Below are positions 11,200-23,631 of a stretch of 64,000 nucleotides of DNA, one piece after another. The DNA is from Epiperipatus broadwayi (taxonomy: Eukaryota > Onychophora > Udeonychophora > Euonychophora > Peripatidae). Under the pieces are notes generated by a model. That model did no database searches, was not told where the DNA came from, and was given only the letters and a program-made list of their open reading frames with translations. The stretch covers positions 7,284,030-7,348,029 of the forward strand of contig JAQFVV010000055.1 of assembly GCA_028023455.1 (NCBI GenBank), given 5' to 3'. The translations under genes and the position numbers were made by a program. The stretch's first letter is position 1, and each line of letters starts with the position of its first letter.

Positions 11200-12770
11200 A
11201 ATTGGTTCATAATACAAAGAATCCGAATTAACACTGAGTGATAAATTCTTTATTTTCAGACTTTGGTGAAAGCCAGTTTTTGTTTTGTTACTTTGGGGAA
11301 AAAAATTATAATATTCACTAATTTATTTACATATTTATGCTTCTGTATGCAACATATTTGTAAAAAGATTTATTTTAAATGAAAAAAGTGGAATTACAAT
11401 TAGATTTTATTTGAAATTGTTTGTGACAAATCAAATAAAACCATAATTATGGTATAGTATAACTTGTGATTGATTCACTGAAAAGAAATGCTTTCATCAA
11501 TGCTGTAGCAGAATTTTTTAATAATATTTTAATAATAATGAATGCAATTTAAAATTTTAAAACAGAATTTTGTTGCTTTTTAATATCTGAACAAAAATTC
11601 ATTTCAATTTTAAAAATGAACTTCAAATAAGAAATAATTTATGCATTATGTATGCAATCTAGTATATTATTTTTTTATTTTCCAAAGTTCAAATATTACC
11701 TTTTAGAATGTCTTTTGTTTGTAAACTTATATTTGTAATAAATAATGTAACAATTATCAAAATATGATCTATAGTAAAGATTTAATTGTAAAAATAAAAT
11801 GTTACAAATACGACTGAAATTGCCACTAGAGTTTTTCAAATTTAAAGTGGGAGGAATTTGGCATTAATGAATTAAAGATTTTTTAAAACAAAGCGTACTT
11901 CTTAATATGTTAGATGGAATAACATACTTCTTTTTCTTTACCTGATAATGAATATATATTTATTAAATAAAAACATCTTCAAAAGAATCTAGAAAAGAAA
12001 AAATTATCTTTACAATTGTTTCTGTTTGACATAAAATTTACCATTTTGTGCAAATTGACCTTCGAATTATAAACCTTTATAATTCTTGCCATTTATTTAT
12101 AAAAATTTAATCTAAATCTACACTGATCATTTGGAAATATTTATTGCATAACTGCAGTACAAGTACTGGCATATAGCCTACTGAAATGGTGTCTGAGAAG
12201 CATTGTGTCCAAGAAATTTAAATGGAAGTACCTTTTCAAATTAAAGCAGAATTTCTTCAGAAAGAGTTAATGGCATTTGTTTTCCTAAATATATTTCTGG
12301 TAAGAAGTCTGGTTTTTTATTCTGTCTATTCATATGAACCACAGTTTATTTTAATCTCTGTTGTTGTATTTGTCACTCAGCAGTTAAGACCTGTTAATTT
12401 ATTAGGAAATCTTTTGTTTCTACATTTCATGACAAGTTTTTAATGTTTTTCACTGGATCTCTATTATATTGAAATGAACAACAATGATTAAGAATAATTA
12501 TGCAGATATAAAACTACCTTTCACAAACTACTAGATTGGCATCTAAGAGAACAACATGCCTACAGTGCTTTTTCCACCGATATTCATAGAATTGTCAGAC
12601 TGGCATAATGTACTTATTTTGAAGAATGCCTTGTTCACATTGGTAGCCATATGAATTTTAATAACACCTTTACATAGCATCTTTTACCAAAAGGTTTAAT
12701 ATTAATAGTATACATAAGACAGTATTTGAAGAAATATTTAAACCACTCAAACATCATATGATTATTATTT
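11200..12770. other. AT-rich intron sequence, nothing recognised
   Basis: No exon, element end or RNA gene could be supported. The 73-codon frame near 12222-12443 has no splice context or recognisable motif. Confidence 0.5.
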
Positions 12771-12775
12771 CCTAT

Positions 12776-14105
12776 TCTCACACAAGCAGTTTAAACAGTA
12801 ACACACTCTCAATACAATAGTGTACTTAGTGCAAGCCATAGTAATCAATGGCTGCTAGAAGATTTGTGCATAAAATCCCTAGCTAATGCATACTCATCCA
12901 ATATCATCAGACTAGTTTCTAGCTTAAAACAGGCAAAATGCTTCCTACAGTAAGTAGAGATAAAAGATGGCTGCTAGAAGGTTGCATTAAATCCTAAGAT
13001 CTAGGTGCAGTACTCTCAGATCCAAGACTTCTCACTGACAAAAGCCACAAGCTAGAAATTAGTCTGGGATATTGGGTGAGTAGGCACTAGGTAGGGATTT
13101 TATGCACAAGCCTTCTGGCATCGCAGTTATGAGCAAGCATAAGAAATGTGATCATGTGATGTTTAGTGGATTAATACCAATCCTGCCTAATGGGATAATG
13201 ATGGCTATTGTTATTAAAGAACTAAAGACATCAAAATGTGTGGGTACTGAACTGAGTTCAGGTATATGACTATATATACTACTGAGCTTGGATTGAAAAT
13301 ATTGTGTTTTCAATTTTAAACTCGTAATCTTGTAGTTAATAGAGATAAAAGGTGGATGATAGAGGGTTGGATTAGATCCTAAAATCTAGGTGTAGTGCTC
13401 TCAGATCCAAGACTCCTCACTGACAAAAACCACAAGGTAGAAAGTAATCTGGGGATATTGGATGAGTAGGCACTAGATAGGGATTTTATGCACAAGCCTT
13501 CTGGCATCCATTGATTACTCTCTGGTTTGCGCTGAGTGGCACTACTGTATGGAGAGTTTTGCCTGTTTTAAGAAATGGTGATCATGTGATAGTTTCTCTA
13601 GCTTGTGGCTTTCATCAGTGAGGATTCCGAGAGTGCTGCACGTAGATTTTTGGATGTAATATAATTCTCCAGCAGCTAGCTTTGTGTGATTTAATACCAA
13701 TCCTGCCTATAGAATGATGGTGATGTGTTATGGTTATTAAAAAAACCTTAGATAACATAATGTATAGAAACTGAACTGGGTTCAGATCTGCATGACTATA
13801 CTAGTCAATTAGCTTGGATTGAAAACATTGTGTTCATTTTGGACTCTTAGCTTTATAGTTAACTAAATAGATAAAAAGTGGCTGCTGGAGGGTTGCATTA
13901 GATCCAAAAATTTAGTACATTGCTCTCAGATCCAAGGCTCCTCACTGATGAAAGCCACAAACTAGAAACTGCTTTGGAGATATTGGATGAGTAGGCAATA
14001 GATAGAGATTTTATGCACAAACCTTCCTGCATTCATTGATTACCCTAGCTTGCACTGAGTGGCACTACCATGGAGAGTTTTCTCTCTGTTTTAACTTGTA
14101 ATCCA
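12776..14105. repeat. Cluster of family A retroposon units
   Basis: Several copies of the family A unit are strung together, mostly on the plus strand, with one inverted core segment near 13590-13665. Shared landmarks are GATCATGTGAT, AATACCAATCCTGCCTA, ACTGAACTGAGTTCAG, GGTGGCTGCTGGAGGGTTGC, CTCAGATCCAAG, the core CTCACTGATGAAAGCCACAA, GAGTAGGCACTAGATAGGGA and the end segment CTGAGTGGCACTAC...GGAGAGTTTTGCC. Cores lie near 13030, 13435 and 13950. The unit is about 450-500 bp. No tRNA-like head is evident. Divergence between copies is about 10-20%. Confidence 0.75.
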
Positions 14106-14807
14106 GATATACAAGCAACAAAAATTTTGTAATGAGTAACTATACTATATCACCACATACTATATGTACTGATACATAGATGCCATTGCAGGCAGGTTGA
14201 AGAGATTAGCAGTTATCTGGTCAATGGGACACATGGTGCAGGAGAGTTTGCTACTATTTTAAAAATGTTTAAATAAATTACAGAATCCACCAAAATATAA
14301 GATCTGATGCAACATATTAATTTGTTTCAGAATCGATAAGAATAATTACAATGTAAGAAGATAAATATAAGACATACATCGTGCTTTCATATCCACACTC
14401 TACTTTCTTTGGTCTCAAATTCAAAGCTATAGAAATAGTTGTTATAGAAATAAGCACCCAGCACTCTTCTAATTATTTTTTAACATCTATCATCATGGTC
14501 TGGATGCAGTATTTTTTTTGCATGGATAGGGTTTTTTTTTTTAAAGTTGAACTGCCATTTTGTTAAAAATAATAATAATCACAATCATAGAATTACTATT
14601 TTTTTTGTTTTGTTTGCAATTTTCAGTTAAATCTTAATATTTTTTCAAAGGTAATTGAAATGGTAAAATTGGTTATAAGTTAATAAATGTCTGTTTTTTG
14701 ACTTTTTGTAGTAATTTAATGAATAAGATTATCAAAAAAAAAAAAAAAAGAATCATCATACATAATTAATATTAACTCAATTTTTTTTTATATAAATGTA
14801 AAGTTAT

Positions 14808-15265
14808 ATATAGAGCACACAAATAAGCTCTTAATAAGCTTTGCAGAATATCTCCAACCCCAGACCAGTTTCTGCTACTGGCATCATCAGTGAGGTGCTA
14901 TGATATTCAAGTATTAGATTAAAAATACCAGGACAGGCCCAACACTTTATCTAATGTATAACTATTAAGTAGAAATTAGATAAAGTGCTGGGCTTCTCCT
15001 GGTATTTTTAATCTAATGCTTGAATATCCTAGCACCTCATTGAGGAAGCATACCCATTAGATAAAGTGCTGGGTTTGTCCTGGTATTTTTAGTCTAATGC
15101 TTGAATATCCTAGCACTTCACTGAGGAAGCCAGTAGCAGAAACCGGTCTGGGGGGGAAATTCTGCAAAGCTTATTAAGAACTTATTTGCGAGCTCTCTAT
15201 ATATATAACATTTGTATACAAGCTCGTTAAATTAGGTCATGTGACATGTGACTTAGTTTCTTTGT
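14808..15265. mobile_element. Family C palindromic retroposon insertion
   Basis: The insertion is flanked by an exact 13-bp duplication (AATGTAAAGTTAT at 14795-14807 and 15266-15278). Inside, about 14808-14960 is repeated inverted at about 15060-15205: CAAATAAGCTCTTAATAAGC on the left, its complement GCTTATTAAGAACTTATTTG on the right. A direct duplication of about 85 bp (unit beginning ATTAGATAAAGTGCTGGG) lies between the arms. The right arm carries the core CTGAGGA at 15121, then AGCCAGTAGCA, then GAAAC. The 13-bp duplication points to LINE-type insertion rather than a cut-and-paste MITE. Confidence 0.7.
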
Positions 15266-15642
15266 AATGTAAAGTTATGTTTTACGTATGCAAGTGTTGC
15301 AAATGATAAGTCTGTAATGTTTCTGATTATAATATTTAAGTTGTATTTATGAGACCTAATGGTTAAGATTATGTACACTATATTTCAGTGAGTAATCATT
15401 AAAACAGCTTTTTATCCATAATTTTTTCATAGACTTACTATCATATCTTGTTTATTTTCCCTGTTCCATTGAAAACAACATGCCCAAAGTTCACTATTAT
15501 GGGTTTGTAAACTTTTGCTTTTGCAATCCAATAGGTCACTTTGGAATATCTAATATATAAAAAAGTTGCTTATATAATTGATCACTCCAGAAATTTGTCA
15601 CTTTTCATCAAATCATTAAATTGTTATTGTATATTAAATATT

Positions 15643-15886
15643 CAATCTCAGAACATTCTCATTCAAATACGTTAGCCAGAAATATTTGTAAGCAGACAAG
15701 TCACTTTTGATAAACTTCCAACTATTGTTTTACTTTTCGTTTATCAATGTCCATTCAACCATGTCTGATGGGAGTTAATAAGTGCACAGTAATATTGTAA
15801 TTGCAAGTTTATTAAAAATGATTTATTGTGTGTCTACTTACAAATAATTCTGGGTAGCGTATTTGAATGGCAACGTTCTGAGATTG
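15643..15886. repeat. 244-bp foldback element
   Basis: The left arm begins CAATCTCAGAACATTCTCAT at 15643. The right arm ends with its near complement (CAACGTTCTGAGATTG ending 15886). The arms match for about 75-80 bp, including CATTCAAATACG, CCAGAA and ATTTGTAAG. The loop is about 72 bp. No coding capacity. It resembles a miniature inverted-repeat transposon. Confidence 0.62.
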
Positions 15887-15949
15887 ATTATATTCCTACA
15901 TGTTACGTATTTGATCATCGATAAAAAATTGTTTACATTCTGTTGATGT

Positions 15950-18160
15950 TAGTAATATTGTAACAGTCAAGTTTGTACATTCGCGTAACAGAATTCAGAA
16001 TCCAAGCAAAAGAGACCGAAGCTGACCAGACTAGGACTGTAACATCCCGAGTCCGACCGCACTTCAACTCATAAGCCAGGATTCCAAGACTCAAGACCCT
16101 ACGAATGACCACCTTGAAATTACATGTAGTATACCTCTTTCCACACGGCCGACATAGGTCACGGAGAAGCAATGAGACTCTGATAATTAAAAGAAAGATT
16201 CTTAATTGACTAAAATATCACTAATTTAATTTAACCTAATGCATAGTTTTTACATATATAGACTATAATTAGAATTGGATTGAATGAGATCAATAACGAG
16301 ACAGAGAACGAAATACATTAAATTAATTATATATTTATTTACAATTGGCATGAAATTGATCAGTTTTACACATTTCAGCGTCGAATGTACAAACATTGGG
16401 TGGCTAAGAGAACACATTCTCTTTTTATATACAATTACAAATAGCTTTATATAAATAATTTTTATACAATTCAAAATAGCTTTAGATAAATACTTTCATT
16501 TAATTTTCATAAATGGGCTTGACATGTGCCCATCTTATGAGTTGCTTTTCAATTAATACATAATTAATCACTATGTTATGTCTATAAATCTCGATGAGCC
16601 AAATCCTATTACATTTGTGGCTGGTATATAAATAATTATATTAAACTTTGATCATGAATTCATTTACTAAAACATACAATATAATTTAATCACGAGCGCA
16701 TAAACCAGCTCAAGTAATGATCGATCGAACATGGCTTTCGAGAGAAAATTTCAGAATGCTGAAAGCGTTATGTTAAGGTGGGAGAGTTGGCTGAAATAAG
16801 ATTTTACCAATGCGCTATGGCACAGGTAAATAACAATAGGAAAAGTCGCTCTGTGGATGGATGAAATAACTTCAGGGTTCTTGCGACAAACGCCGGTACC
16901 CTGTAACCGATCGCAATGCTGCGTGAAAAGGAACATTGTGTTCAGGAATGGCGGGGGTCTTACGTGCTAACCTGGCCTTGGCTCAGGCTTCGCTACTGCT
17001 CTACCCTATAGAAGAAGATGTGCTGGCAACGCCGTGGCTCCATCTTAAGATACGTATATTACGTATAGCAGCAAAACGAGAATAATTTTATAAAATACTA
17101 TCACATCCGCCAAGCAAAGAATAGCATATTTCATACTATGAAATACGAGTTAATAGCATATTAGCTCTATCAAATTGGGACCAACTCTTGCGTAGCCTGG
17201 TAATAAACGTCTATGCTACAAAAGGGGATATTACTACATCTGTACTTTGACATGTTCGATCTATTAAGTTACTTATAGATAAGAAATATTTAAGGAGGGA
17301 AAGTATATTTCTATGGACTTAAGAATTTAAATGTCAAATATACTTATAAATATGATCAAGGCTAAATTTAATTCTAAATCAAACTATAAGGTTAAGTTTT
17401 TAACTGGTTGATCAAAAGAGCCACATTTCGCATATTAAATCATTTAAATAATAAAAAAATAGGATTTCGAAACAGCGCCGAAAGTTGATACTATAAATAA
17501 ATTACGCGAAGATTTTCAAATAATATCTTCTTAAAATATACATGAAATTAAGTGCTCACTGTTTCGAAATATTGGCATAAGAAATATAATAAGCATTTAA
17601 AATAAAATAAGCAAAGAAATATAGACACAACCGCAGTGATATAACTTTAAACTAAATAATTTACTTTGAATGAAAGGAAAATATAAATTACTCGGATTAT
17701 TTAAACTTTAACAACATGAAATTTCGGATAGCATTCGATATATTTAAAATATTAAATAGATTTAAGTTTTGATTACATTTTAGCTTTATCATTATTTTAA
17801 AAGAAAGTTAGCTAACTTATATAGATATATTTACATAAAGAATTACACAGAGCTCTGCGGTTTGAAAAATAAAACGGTACCGGTATGATTTATCTGCAAG
17901 TTCTTGGCTGTTGGTTTGGTTTAGTTTGACTGGGCGGCATCATCTTTCCCATTATGTTAGGCTCGTCTCTTCTATCGGCATGATGGTGGTTTAGGCATTT
18001 CGACGAGAGAAACCCCGTTCTCCCGCGGAGTAACAGCAACAAGATGCCCGCTTTTAGCCGGACATGTTCAAATTAACAATTGTGAATACTGGCTACAACT
18101 CTCACTAACAAATATGGCTGTCTATCTCCAACAATACAGAGTATTTATATGTTTTCCTTA
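15950..18160. other. GC- and CpG-richer blocks, unclassified
   Basis: Two patches stand out from the A/T-rich surroundings: about 15960-16180 plus 16690-17060, and 17870-18140. They contain many CpG dinucleotides, for example GCAACGCCGTGGCTCC near 17028 and TCTCCCGCGGAGTAAC near 18020. On the minus strand the first patch contains TGTGATAGTATTTTAT, which could be an LTR start, but no second LTR, primer site or coding frame was found. A 5' exon or CpG-rich regulatory region is an alternative. Confidence 0.35.
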
Positions 18161-18824
18161 TCAGAATCTCCCGCCTCAAGACTCACTAAACTCAGGAATT
18201 TAATTAAGTGTTTTTCAATTTATAATTCAGATCTTAGATAACTTATGTTAGAAACATTCCATAAGCTATTATTATAATTAAGATTTTTCGTTGCAAACAA
18301 TTGTCCAATTTAGATTTTAAAATAACTTAAATCTTATCTAAGGAGATTTTAATTAGTAAATTTTGAACTAGTTTTACTTTTTACGAATTCCAGGTGTGGT
18401 CGTTAATGACACTTGTTTACAACCAAAAATCTTTTAATTACTTGACCAGCTTTTATTTTTAATCTTACATAGAAACTCTTTCTATTTAAAAACAACCTTA
18501 TAACATTTTTTTAAAACGAAAACATTTTTCACATATTTATTAAAAATAATTTACAAATATATTTTGATATAGCTTTTAAATATATTTTCGAGAAACTTTT
18601 CTCTGAAATATATTTAAAACAAGAAATCTTTTAACAATTTTAAAGAAACATTTAAGAGTATTTTTAGATAACGGCTTTTACATATTTTAAATCATGTCTT
18701 TCTTCTATATAGCACAGATTATATATCCACATACGAAATTACAATATTAAACAACAAAATTAATAATTTACTCTTAACTTAAATAATATAATAAACATTT
18801 TTAGAAATATTAAATAATTTTAGG

Positions 18825-18861
18825 ACGCTATAATTTTACTAATCCTATCTAATTATAGCGT
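18825..18861. repeat. Perfect 11-bp inverted repeat (hairpin)
   Basis: ACGCTATAATT at 18825-18835 is followed after 15 bases by its exact complement AATTATAGCGT at 18851-18861. It lies inside the proposed intron. Function is unknown; it could be the remnant of a palindromic element. Confidence 0.55.
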
Positions 18862-19163
18862 TCGTTCGCACGTAAATATATAATGCTGTTTAGACAGACA
18901 TGAACTAATTTTAAATTTATTAACATTTAAATAGGTTCGAACTTAGCACAGATGAGAGTGTCATTAGGTTTGATGGTGAAACGATAGGGGCTTGGAAAGT
19001 TATCGTTTCAATATTAAATATTGAATATGTGTGTTTAACCATGGTATTAATGAAAAATATTTTATTCTTTTAACTGATCTAATTTGGAAATTTTTTCTTC
19101 TTGAAATAAATATTTAAGTGCCCAAACATACACTCATATATGAATAATTTATTTTTATTGTAG

Positions 19164-19281
19164 GGAAGGCATCCGTGAAATAACCAAGATTCTTGTGAAC
19201 ATTCATGCTATGAACCATGCTTTAGCATTAGCTACACAGTTCAGTTTAAAGGATCTAAAAAATATGGTATCGACTAAGTGA
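19164..19281 (+). CDS. Terminal exon of the same unrecognised gene
   Basis: After the acceptor TTTTTATTGTAG the exon gives one base to complete AAG, then 38 codons ending TGA at 19279-19281. The protein starts EGIREITKILVNIHAM and ends FSLKDLKNMVSTK. It reads as one or two amphipathic helices at a C-terminus. The two exons together encode about 90 residues. The start of the protein lies outside what I can find. Phase agreement, consensus splice sites and protein-like composition support it; the family is not recognised. Confidence 0.57.
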
Positions 19282-19696
19282 GACAGAAAAATTAACATTC
19301 CTCTGCCAAACTGAAGATATTCAGCGATATTCCTATGAATAATAATGCAACCTGAAGCCTTGAACGTAGTCGGGGACAAAAAATATCCACACACTTGTGA
19401 AATTGTAAAGGTTTAGTATCGTATAACTATGAATTTAAATTTTATGTAAAATTATTAAATTGGAAAAGATCACTTTTTTTTCACCAGTTTTGTTGTGGAC
19501 TTTAGTTTCTTTTTTTTTAAAAAAACAACTGTTTTGTTTAATGAGGCAAAACTAATGTTCATTTTCAATGTCAGGTAAATCATTCCATTAACTTACTGAA
19601 GTTAATTCTGATTGTCTTCCTGAAAATTGTCAGGCTTCAGTTTGCTTTACAAATGATGTTAAATATGTACAGTTACCAATCTATGTTTTTTCTGTA

Positions 19697-19702
19697 AATA
19701 AA
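19697..19702 (+). promoter_or_regulatory. Candidate poly(A) signal AATAAA
   Basis: AATAAA lies about 415 bases after the proposed stop codon, with a TTTTATGTAAGTTGT stretch after it. A second AATAAA follows near 19754. In DNA this AT-rich the hexamer occurs often by chance. Confidence 0.35.
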
Positions 19703-20106
19703 ACATTTTATGTAAGTTGTCCATTGAAATTTTATTCTGAGTTCATTGGATTTAATAAAGGTATATGGCTATTTTATATTTATATATATATTAATTATCT
19801 TAATATCAATAATTTTGATTTTCCCAACTTATTTTTAGCATATACTTGTATAAGCAGATTATTCAATTTGGATTCAGCTAAAGCTGGTTTGGTTATAGGT
19901 ATAAAATAGCGCTATCATTTAGAGTCCATTACACTAGATGGCTCTGGATTAGTGTGAAGAGAATTGCTCTTGAAATGATTTTAACTATCATTTATCTGAC
20001 TCAAAAAAAAAAAAAAGACCCATTTTTATTATACTAGTTATGCTAAAATATTATCTCAAAGTCTTAATTGTTTTTATTTCTGCTTGTTTATATGAAGATA
20101 TTTAAT

Positions 20107-20325
20107 ATCAGAATTTGATTAGATATTAAATTTATTATAAACTTCTTCTTCTTCTTTTTTCTTTTTAAAATAATATTAAAAATATTATAAAAAAAAAAAC
20201 TAGGGAAAATCCTTTAAAAACAAATTTATTTTAAAAAAAAAAAAACACAAAAAAAAAAAAAAATTTTTGGAAAACTCTTTTATTAAAAAAATAATGAAAT
20301 TTTATGTATTTTTTTTTTTTTTTTA

Positions 20326-20357
<32 letters not shown>

Positions 20358-20494
20358 TTAAATAAAAAAAATTTATAAAATTTAAAAAAAAAAAATCAAT
20401 TGAATATTTATTTTTTTTGGGAATATATAATTTATAAAAAAAAAAAATTTAAAAAAAAATAAATCAGAATTTGATTAGATATTAAATTTATTAT
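20107..20494. repeat. Low-complexity A/T block between identical 32-bp flanks
   Basis: An exact 32-bp sequence starting ATCAGAATTTGATTAG lies at 20107-20138 and again at 20463-20494. Between them are about 320 bases made almost only of A and T homopolymers. A direct duplication around a homopolymer tangle suggests a mis-joined or error-rich assembly segment, or a slippage-generated duplication. Confidence 0.8.
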
Positions 20495-21082
20495 CAAACA
20501 TTTAACTCAATTTTAAATGCAATTGCACTGGGAAGATTGACTATTTTGTTAATAATACACATTTCAAAAATCCTGTCTTCTAATTAGTTTTTGACATCTT
20601 GTTTTTAATTTTAACAAAGTAAGCTTTTTTTTTTGAGTCTTTATGCAAGTTTATAAATTGGCTCTTCATGATCAACTTTCATCCAAATTTTAGATTTCAA
20701 TTCTTATAAATAGTATTTAAACATATACAATTGAGGTTATGCACATTCCAGGCATTTATAATGGAGCACGATTTAAACAAAACATGGAAGAACATTTTAT
20801 TTAGACAGTTAGAACATAACAATGTCTGAACCATGTTTGATTTAACATAAAAATGACTTGTTATTGCTTTGTGATCTAATTTTGTGTAACATATCTCATA
20901 ATCAATTTATTTAAGTATTATATTTGCAGTCACACTCTTATAGTTGAAAAACATATAATCCTTAGTTGAAATTTAATGACAAGTACCTGAAATCAATATA
21001 AAGGGTAATTCGAATAGAATCCCTATTTTTTCCCTGTTGTAGTAGTTTTAATAATATACAGTTGTCACAATGTCTAATAGGG

Positions 21083-21602
21083 CAGCAGTGAGAAATCTGT
21101 AGATCACTACCCCTAAAGGAGTTGCAGAAAAATTGCTGAGAGTCTTGAAAATGAGTTCCCATGTTGGGTAATAAATTTTTAATTGAAAAAAAAAAAACCC
21201 TAAACATTATTAAAAAATGCAACTGCTCAGTTCATTATTATATGTCTTACTACTTTTGTGCTTAAACACCTTTATATTTTAATCCACTTTGTATAAACAG
21301 CATTTCAGAACATCACTTTGCTTATATTGCTCTCATTTCTCTTGTTTACTCTCAACAGTTCTGTTCTTCGTGCTAGTATCCTAACAATATGGTACTACGT
21401 TCTTGAATATACATATTTTCTAAAACAGACTAAAAATGCAATTGCTACAAATCAAGTGAAATATAAAGATATATATTTGTATGTGGTAAAATGACATTAT
21501 TACTATCCTTGTATGCTTATAATAGGATGATAACGTAATAGGTCGCATAAAATTTCAGTCTTAGTATGGGGGTCGCAAGTGTAAAAAGGTTGCACACTAC
21601 TG
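21083..21602. mobile_element. hAT-type non-autonomous transposon
   Basis: The left end CAGCAGTGAGAAATCTGTAG, followed by ATCACTACCCCTAAAGGAG, and the right end AAAAAGGTTGCACACTACTG have the shape of hAT termini (CAGTGGTG...CAACC). Only the outer about 14 bases pair well. The interior (about 490 bp) has no transposase frame. A second copy of most of the interior lies at 40875-41541. No clean 8-bp duplication is visible, so the ends may be slightly misplaced. Confidence 0.6.
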
Positions 21603-21654
21603 TCCCAAAGGATGCCAAAAGCAATTGCAATTTGAAACAAAACTGATACAACTT

Positions 21655-21800
21655 TTTATAGTTGATATCTAGCGCCTCACTGACAAGAGCCATTACCTCT
21701 AAACCAGTTTGGGGATTGGAGTAGTTCTAGATAGAGATTTTAAATGCTTTCTCTTGTGGCATTTATCAAAAAAGCTTTGCAGCTTTTAGCACATTCACTA
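21655..21800 (+). repeat. Fragment sharing the retroposon core (family D)
   Basis: Contains GCGCCTCACTGACAAGAGCC, then ATTACCTCTAAACCAGTTTG, GGGGATTGGAG and TAGATAGAGATTTTAAATGC. The order (CTCACTGA, short stem-like segment, AAACCAG, TCTGGGG-like, AGATAGAGATTTT) matches the cores of families A, B and C, although the outer sequence differs. It lies about 50 bp after the hAT derivative. Confidence 0.5.
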
Positions 21801-23631
21801 TATTAGATTATAGTTGATATTTGTATATTAATGAGTCTAGACATTGACGACAACAAAAAAAATATGTAGAGAGATCATGGAAAACAACTTCATGAGATCA
21901 ATTGTTTCATTTTTACATTGACACAATGGGTATAGAAAAATCTTAAAATTACCATTGATATCATTCACATTGGAATTTTAATTCCAAGATTGTTAGAATA
22001 ATAGTAAAAGTTTCATTGGAATGGAATTACAGACTTCTCTTTTACAATTTTCCTCTAATCTCAACCTAATAAAACCAATAGATTATTAGTTTAATTTGAA
22101 ATTGTCTCAACTATCTTGAACCAGGAATAGACCTTGGGTACAGATAACAGAATTGTTGAAAAATTTAGAAAACGTCAATTTGGCAAGAATTCAAAGAACT
22201 AAAGTAATCTTTCAAGCTCAATATATCGTAAAAATTCTATAAATCTGGCACAGATGCAGTAAATTAATGCTTTTAAAAAAGTGATATTCATTTAACTAAG
22301 AGTAATTCTAAATCAGGAAAATAAAATACTAATAGGAATGATAGGGATAAGCAAGATTATATTGCCGTTTTTTCACTAGTTACAGTTAATGAGGAAGATA
22401 TTTTTAATTCTTAAATATACTTTTTGGATGTAACACTTGAATTTTTTCTGATTATTTAGCCCACATATATATATATGAAAAGTATACTTGAATATTGATT
22501 TTTGTACACTAAATGTTAAATATGTAAAAGGAAATTCAGCAATTTTTACTGATTATTCCTAAAAAAAAAAAAAAATTTCCTTACGAATGTCTACGCTTTT
22601 GCTTTGTATAAAAATATAATTTTTGGTAACATTTTGCTTTTAAACTCTAGAAATCTTAGATTTATCATTTAACTTATTTATGTAATATATTCATCAATGA
22701 TCATTGTGATGCAGTGCAGGAAATTCATTTGCGCTGATGTTGTTTTGATTTGTTGGAAGGCCTTTCCTGAAAAAGAAAAGTCTCGATAAGAATATGAAAA
22801 GATTGAATTTTTTTTTTTTCAAAGAGTGGGGTCTTATTCCTAATCTTACCTTATTCTAATTAGGAGTAACAAACTGTAGTCCAATTAATTTTCCTCAGCT
22901 ACATTTACTTAAAAAATTTCTAGGAATTTCTTTGGAAAGCTTACCTAGGGACTTGTGTATTCTATTAGTGAACACTGTGCTTCTGCTTGGAGAAAAAGCT
23001 CATTTAACTTCTAGATAATCTTAATATCATGAGAAATATTAATTGTTCACTCAAATCTCTTGTGTAACAGCTTCCTATTTCTCAATTTTTTTGCCAGATA
23101 TCAAATTGCTTCACAGAATGCCAATAATTCAAATTGCAGTTTAAACAAAGAAGGCACATCAAGATCTTCCTTAGAATATTCAACTAAGAATCTACAGTTG
23201 AATTATGGCATAAAAATGGAATTCTTATAATGTCCCAAATATTTTCCAGATTCAACAATAAAGACAGCCGGATTTGATTTTACCAGATAGAACTGGGATC
23301 TCATTACAGTTACAGGACATTTGGTCGCTGCTAACATGTTTCATACATTTTATCAGAGCTATATAAAGATCAACAACAAACCGATATAATTAATGATTGC
23401 TACAATGGCAGAATTGAAGAAATTATAAAGTCATTGAAGATCCAATTGGAATATCTACAGGTTTCTTTATCAATATGCTAAATAAACTTAATTTGTTCGA
23501 GAACTATTTTACCTAACAGTTCAATTTTTGAAAGATCTTGGACCCAAACTGACATTTGATTGGACATTGTTTTTTCAATGCACATTCAAATTATTTAAAT
23601 TTTTAATATTTCAAAACAGTTGATAATCTAT

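Larger units (their letters stand above)
9345..19163 (+). other. Proposed 9.8-kb intron filled with repeats
   Basis: The interval runs from a GTAAGT donor to a TTTTTATTGTAG acceptor. It holds the TIR element at 10098-11161, the family A cluster, the family C insertion, a foldback and two GC-richer blocks. No further phase-compatible exon was seen inside it, though a very short one could be missed. Confidence 0.5.

Noticed and set aside
12222-12443. 73-codon hydrophobic plus-strand frame
   Set aside because: Low-complexity Phe/Leu/Val composition, no splice context, no motif.
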